Source: Nocardioidaceae bacterium (GTDB lineage: Bacteria > Actinomycetota > Actinomycetes > Propionibacteriales > Nocardioidaceae). From it: a DNA stretch of 35,543 nucleotides. How positions within the stretch are numbered: the stretch's first letter is position 1; each line of letters opens with the position of its first letter. Location of the stretch: assembly GCA_009780515.1 (NCBI GenBank), contig WQZX01000034.1, positions 1 through 35,543 of the forward strand, in the 5' to 3' direction. The notes under the pieces were generated by a model, which saw only the letters and a list, made by a program, of their open reading frames with translations, was not told the DNA's origin and made no database searches. The position numbers and the translations under genes were made by a program. Of this stretch, positions 33,501 to 35,543 are shown one piece after another.

Positions 33501-34133
33501 GTGTCGGAAGCCAGCGGCTCGCGCGCGGAGCGCAAGGAGCGCACGCGCAGGGCGATCCTCGACGCGACGCTTGAGCTCTGCGAGGACGCTCCCCTGGCGG
33601 CGCTGTCGCTGCGCCAGGTCGCCAAGCAGGTCGGCATCGTGCCGACCGCCTTCTACCGCCACTTCGAGTCGATCGAGCAGCTCGGGCTCGCCCTCGTGGA
33701 GGAGTCGTTCGTCAGCCTGCGCTCGATGATGAGGGCGTTGCGCGCGAACGCGACGGCCGACTTCGCCAACCTCATCGACGTCTCGATCGCCACGATGGTC
33801 GAGCACGTCCGCGAGCAGGAGATGCACTACGCCTTCATCGCCCGCGAGCGGTTCGCCGGCCCCACGGCGGTGCGCGGCGCCATCGACACCAACCTCGTGC
33901 GGTTCGTCGACGAGCTGGCGACGGACCTCGCCCGCATCCCGGTGCTCACACCGTGGTCGACCGACGACCTCCGCACCCTCTCCGACCTCATCGTCACCGC
34001 CTTCGTGGCGCTCGCCGAACGGCTCCTCGCCACCTCGCCCGGTTCGTCGGCCGAGCGCATCCTGACCGACGCCGCCCGCACCCAGGTGCGGATGCTGATC
34101 ATCGGCGCCCGTCAGTGGAACTCGTCACGCTGA
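33501..34133 (+). CDS. TetR-family transcriptional regulator
   Basis: A 210-residue repressor. The DNA-binding domain is clear: RAERKERTRRAILDATLEL (8-26) and the helix-turn-helix LSLRQVAKQVGIVPTAFYRHFESIEQL (35-61). The C-terminal ligand domain (about 70-205) is less conserved. An ATG at 33477 is in frame, but the GTG at 33501 is better: it has a -10 six bases in front and gives a normal N-terminus, whereas the ATG lies within the palindrome. It is divergent from the desaturase operon and very likely its repressor, perhaps sensing acyl-CoA as related regulators do (inference). Confidence 0.9.
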   Translation: MSEASGSRAERKERTRRAILDATLELCEDAPLAALSLRQVAKQVGIVPTAFYRHFESIEQLGLALVEESFVSLRSMMRALRANATADFANLIDVSIATMVEHVREQEMHYAFIARERFAGPTAVRGAIDTNLVRFVDELATDLARIPVLTPWSTDDLRTLSDLIVTAFVALAERLLATSPGSSAERILTDAARTQVRMLIIGARQWNSSR

Positions 34134-34203
34134 CCGCTCAGCACCCCGCCACCAGCGCCTCGCCGGCTGGACCGGCACGCTCCACTGGCACCACGATGTC
34201 GCC

Positions 34204-35274
34204 GTGCCAGCGCTGCAGAACCTGACGACACTGTCCCGATCGACCCTGTCCCGCGCCGCCCGCAACGCGTGGGCGATCTCGCCGCTGGGCGAGGGCATCG
34301 AGAAGTACGACGGCATCCCCACCACCGTCGTCTACGACCAGCCGCACCGCCGCCTCCTCCGGTACGACGGCCCGCCGGCCACCGAGGGCACCCGTCCCGT
34401 GCTGCTGGTGCCGCCGCTGGCCGTCTCGATCCGCTGCTACGACCTCCGGCCGGGGCAGAGCCTGGCCGGCCACCTGGTCGGGTCCGGCCGCCCGGCGTAC
34501 GTCATCGACTACGGCGAGATCGGGTTCGCCGACCGGGCGATGGGATTCGAGGAGTGGATCGACGACATCCTCCCGAACGCGATCGACGCGGTGTCGCTCA
34601 TGCACGGCAACACCGAGGTCGACGTCGTGGGCTGGTCGCTCGGCGGCACGATGAGCCTGCTGACCGCGGCCGCCCACCCCGGCCTCCCGATCGCCTCGAT
34701 CACGGCGTTCGGCACGCCGATCGACTACTCCAAGAACCCCGCGATCCTCCCGTTCGCCACCGCCGACAGGCTGCTCGGCACCTGGCTGACCACCCTGCCG
34801 ACCGCGGCGATGGGCGGGGTTCCCAAGCAGCTCGTCCGCACGTCGTACCGCGCGATGGCGCCGAAGCGCGAGCTGACCAAGGCCGTCTTCCTGGCCAAGA
34901 ACATCCTCGACGCCGAGGCGCTCGGCCGGACCGAGGCCGTCGACGACTTCATCGCGTCGATGCCGGGCTACCCCGGCCGCGCCTACCACCAGATCCACAG
35001 CCGGCTGATGACGCGCAACGACCTCGCCCGCGGCCGGGTCGAGCTCAGCCGCGAGCGCACCGTCGACCTGTCCGCGATCGACACCCGCGTGCTGTTCGTC
35101 GGCAGCAGCACCGACAACATCGGCCCCGGGCCGTCGGTCCGTGCCGGCGTCGACGTGGTGCCGGGTGCGACGTACGCCGCCGCCGACGGGCTCAGCCACC
35201 TCGGACTCGTCGCGGGTCCGACCGCCCCCGAGCGCAGCTGGCCGCTGCTCGACGAGTTCCTGCCGGCGGTCTGA
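34204..35274 (+). CDS. Alpha/beta hydrolase, PhaC-like
   Basis: 356 residues with an alpha/beta hydrolase fold resembling polyhydroxyalkanoate synthase (PVLLVPPLAVSIRCYDLRPG; AYVIDYGEIGFADR). The nucleophile elbow is GWSLGG with Ser145. Polyester synthases have Cys at this point, so this is more likely a lipase/esterase-type relative. SSTDNIGP supplies a candidate acidic residue and LSHLGLVAGP the likely catalytic His. The GTG at 34204 lacks a Shine-Dalgarno; CACGAT lies six bases before it, close to the leaderless pattern. It follows tetR by 70 bases and may belong to the same lipid-related set. Confidence 0.82.
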   Translation: MPALQNLTTLSRSTLSRAARNAWAISPLGEGIEKYDGIPTTVVYDQPHRRLLRYDGPPATEGTRPVLLVPPLAVSIRCYDLRPGQSLAGHLVGSGRPAYVIDYGEIGFADRAMGFEEWIDDILPNAIDAVSLMHGNTEVDVVGWSLGGTMSLLTAAAHPGLPIASITAFGTPIDYSKNPAILPFATADRLLGTWLTTLPTAAMGGVPKQLVRTSYRAMAPKRELTKAVFLAKNILDAEALGRTEAVDDFIASMPGYPGRAYHQIHSRLMTRNDLARGRVELSRERTVDLSAIDTRVLFVGSSTDNIGPGPSVRAGVDVVPGATYAAADGLSHLGLVAGPTAPERSWPLLDEFLPAV

Positions 35275-35304
35275 CCCCGACGCGACCCCGACACGACCCC
35301 GACG
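35272..35304 (+). repeat. Three 11-bp direct repeats at the hydrolase stop codon
   Basis: The unit CGACCCCGACG occurs three times in tandem with one mismatch in each of the first two copies. The first copy contains the TGA stop. Non-coding downstream; probably slippage. Confidence 0.7.
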
Positions 35305-35310
35305 CGACGA

Positions 35311-35341
35311 AGGAGGCCGGACCCGACGGGTCCGGCCTCCT
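35311..35341. terminator. Strong bidirectional hairpin terminator
   Basis: A perfect 14-bp stem, AGGAGGCCGGACCC against GGGTCCGGCCTCCT, with a three-base loop, between the convergent alpha/beta hydrolase and MFS genes. Confidence 0.85.
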
Positions 35342-35365
35342 CGCGCTGTCGCTCCCGTGCGTCGG

Positions 35366-35543
35366 TCAGTGACCGTGCCCGGCGGTCGCACCCTCTGGCG
35401 GCCGCGACGGCAGCAGCGTGGCCATCACGACGACCACCACGCTGATCGCCGCGGAGACGAGCAGCGCATGCTCCATCCCGCTCACGAAGGCCTGCGCCTC
35501 GAGCGCGTGGGACGGCCGGGGGTGGTCCGGCGTGAGGCCGGCC
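35366..35543 (-). CDS. C-terminal end of a probable MFS transporter (DHA2/EmrB type)
   Basis: Only the last 58 codons are in the window; the gene begins beyond the right edge. The peptide includes QAFVSGMEHALLVSAA followed by a hydrophobic helix (ISVVVVVMATLLP) and ends in PPEGATAGHGH. A segment of the type FVSGMxxALLVSA before the last membrane helix is characteristic of 14-helix drug:proton antiporters. The assignment rests on this short stretch only. It converges on the alpha/beta hydrolase with a hairpin terminator between them. Confidence 0.6.
   Translation of the reverse strand, partial: AGLTPDHPRPSHALEAQAFVSGMEHALLVSAAISVVVVVMATLLPSRPPEGATAGHGH

Overview
The window is high-GC chromosomal DNA from an actinobacterium. 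The gene order argS-lysA-hom-thrC-thrB-rho-rpmE-prfA-prmC-tsaC-wecA-atp is the one known from Mycobacterium tuberculosis (around Rv1292-Rv1308). The separate (unfused) atpF and atpH, the Kgd-type 2-oxoglutarate enzyme, a DUF6104 gene and the many GTG starts point to Nocardioides or a relative in the Propionibacteriales. That taxon is an inference. I see no phage, IS element, CRISPR array or rRNA.

Region 1 (1-8566, minus strand) holds the ATP synthase genes, read right to left: atpZ-like, atpI-like, atpB, atpE, atpF, atpH and a partial atpA that runs off the left edge. Before them come wecA (lipid-linked GlcNAc-1-P), tsaC (tRNA t6A), prmC and prfA (release factor 1 and its glutamine methyltransferase) and rpmE (zinc-type L31). 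Region 2 (8669-18464, mostly minus) holds rho, the threonine genes thrB-thrC-hom, and lysA-argS. A plus-strand glutamate decarboxylase is set between hom and lysA. A long inverted repeat separates the convergent glutamate decarboxylase and lysA. The rho gene sits at its canonical locus, but its product has Arg in place of the Walker A lysine and a long N/Q-rich insert.

Region 3 (18558-24583) starts with tRNA-Arg(CCG), divergent from argS. Next come a nickel/cobalt permease gene with a textbook Nur box (TTGCAA-N5-TTGCAA) in its promoter and an overlapping phosphoesterase-fold gene. On the minus strand follow a secreted S15/CocE-type hydrolase, an LCP-family cell-wall ligase and a lipoprotein.

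Region 4 (24787-30777, plus) has kgd, a DUF6104 gene, an overlapping pair made of an unrecognised protein and an acetoacetate-decarboxylase-like protein, and a DUF421 membrane protein. Region 5 (30824-35543) has a fatty-acid desaturase operon (ferredoxin reductase, desaturase, small acidic protein), a divergent TetR regulator with two related palindromes between them, a PhaC-like alpha/beta hydrolase, a strong hairpin terminator and the C-terminus of a probable MFS transporter.

Regulatory theme: several genes starting with GTG (hom, argS, tetR, gene 28882 and, less perfectly, gad, the nickel permease and the alpha/beta hydrolase) have a TANNNT-like hexamer 6-8 nt before the start codon and no Shine-Dalgarno. 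This is the arrangement expected of leaderless transcripts in actinobacteria. Genes inside operons instead use good Shine-Dalgarno sequences or 4-base start/stop overlaps.
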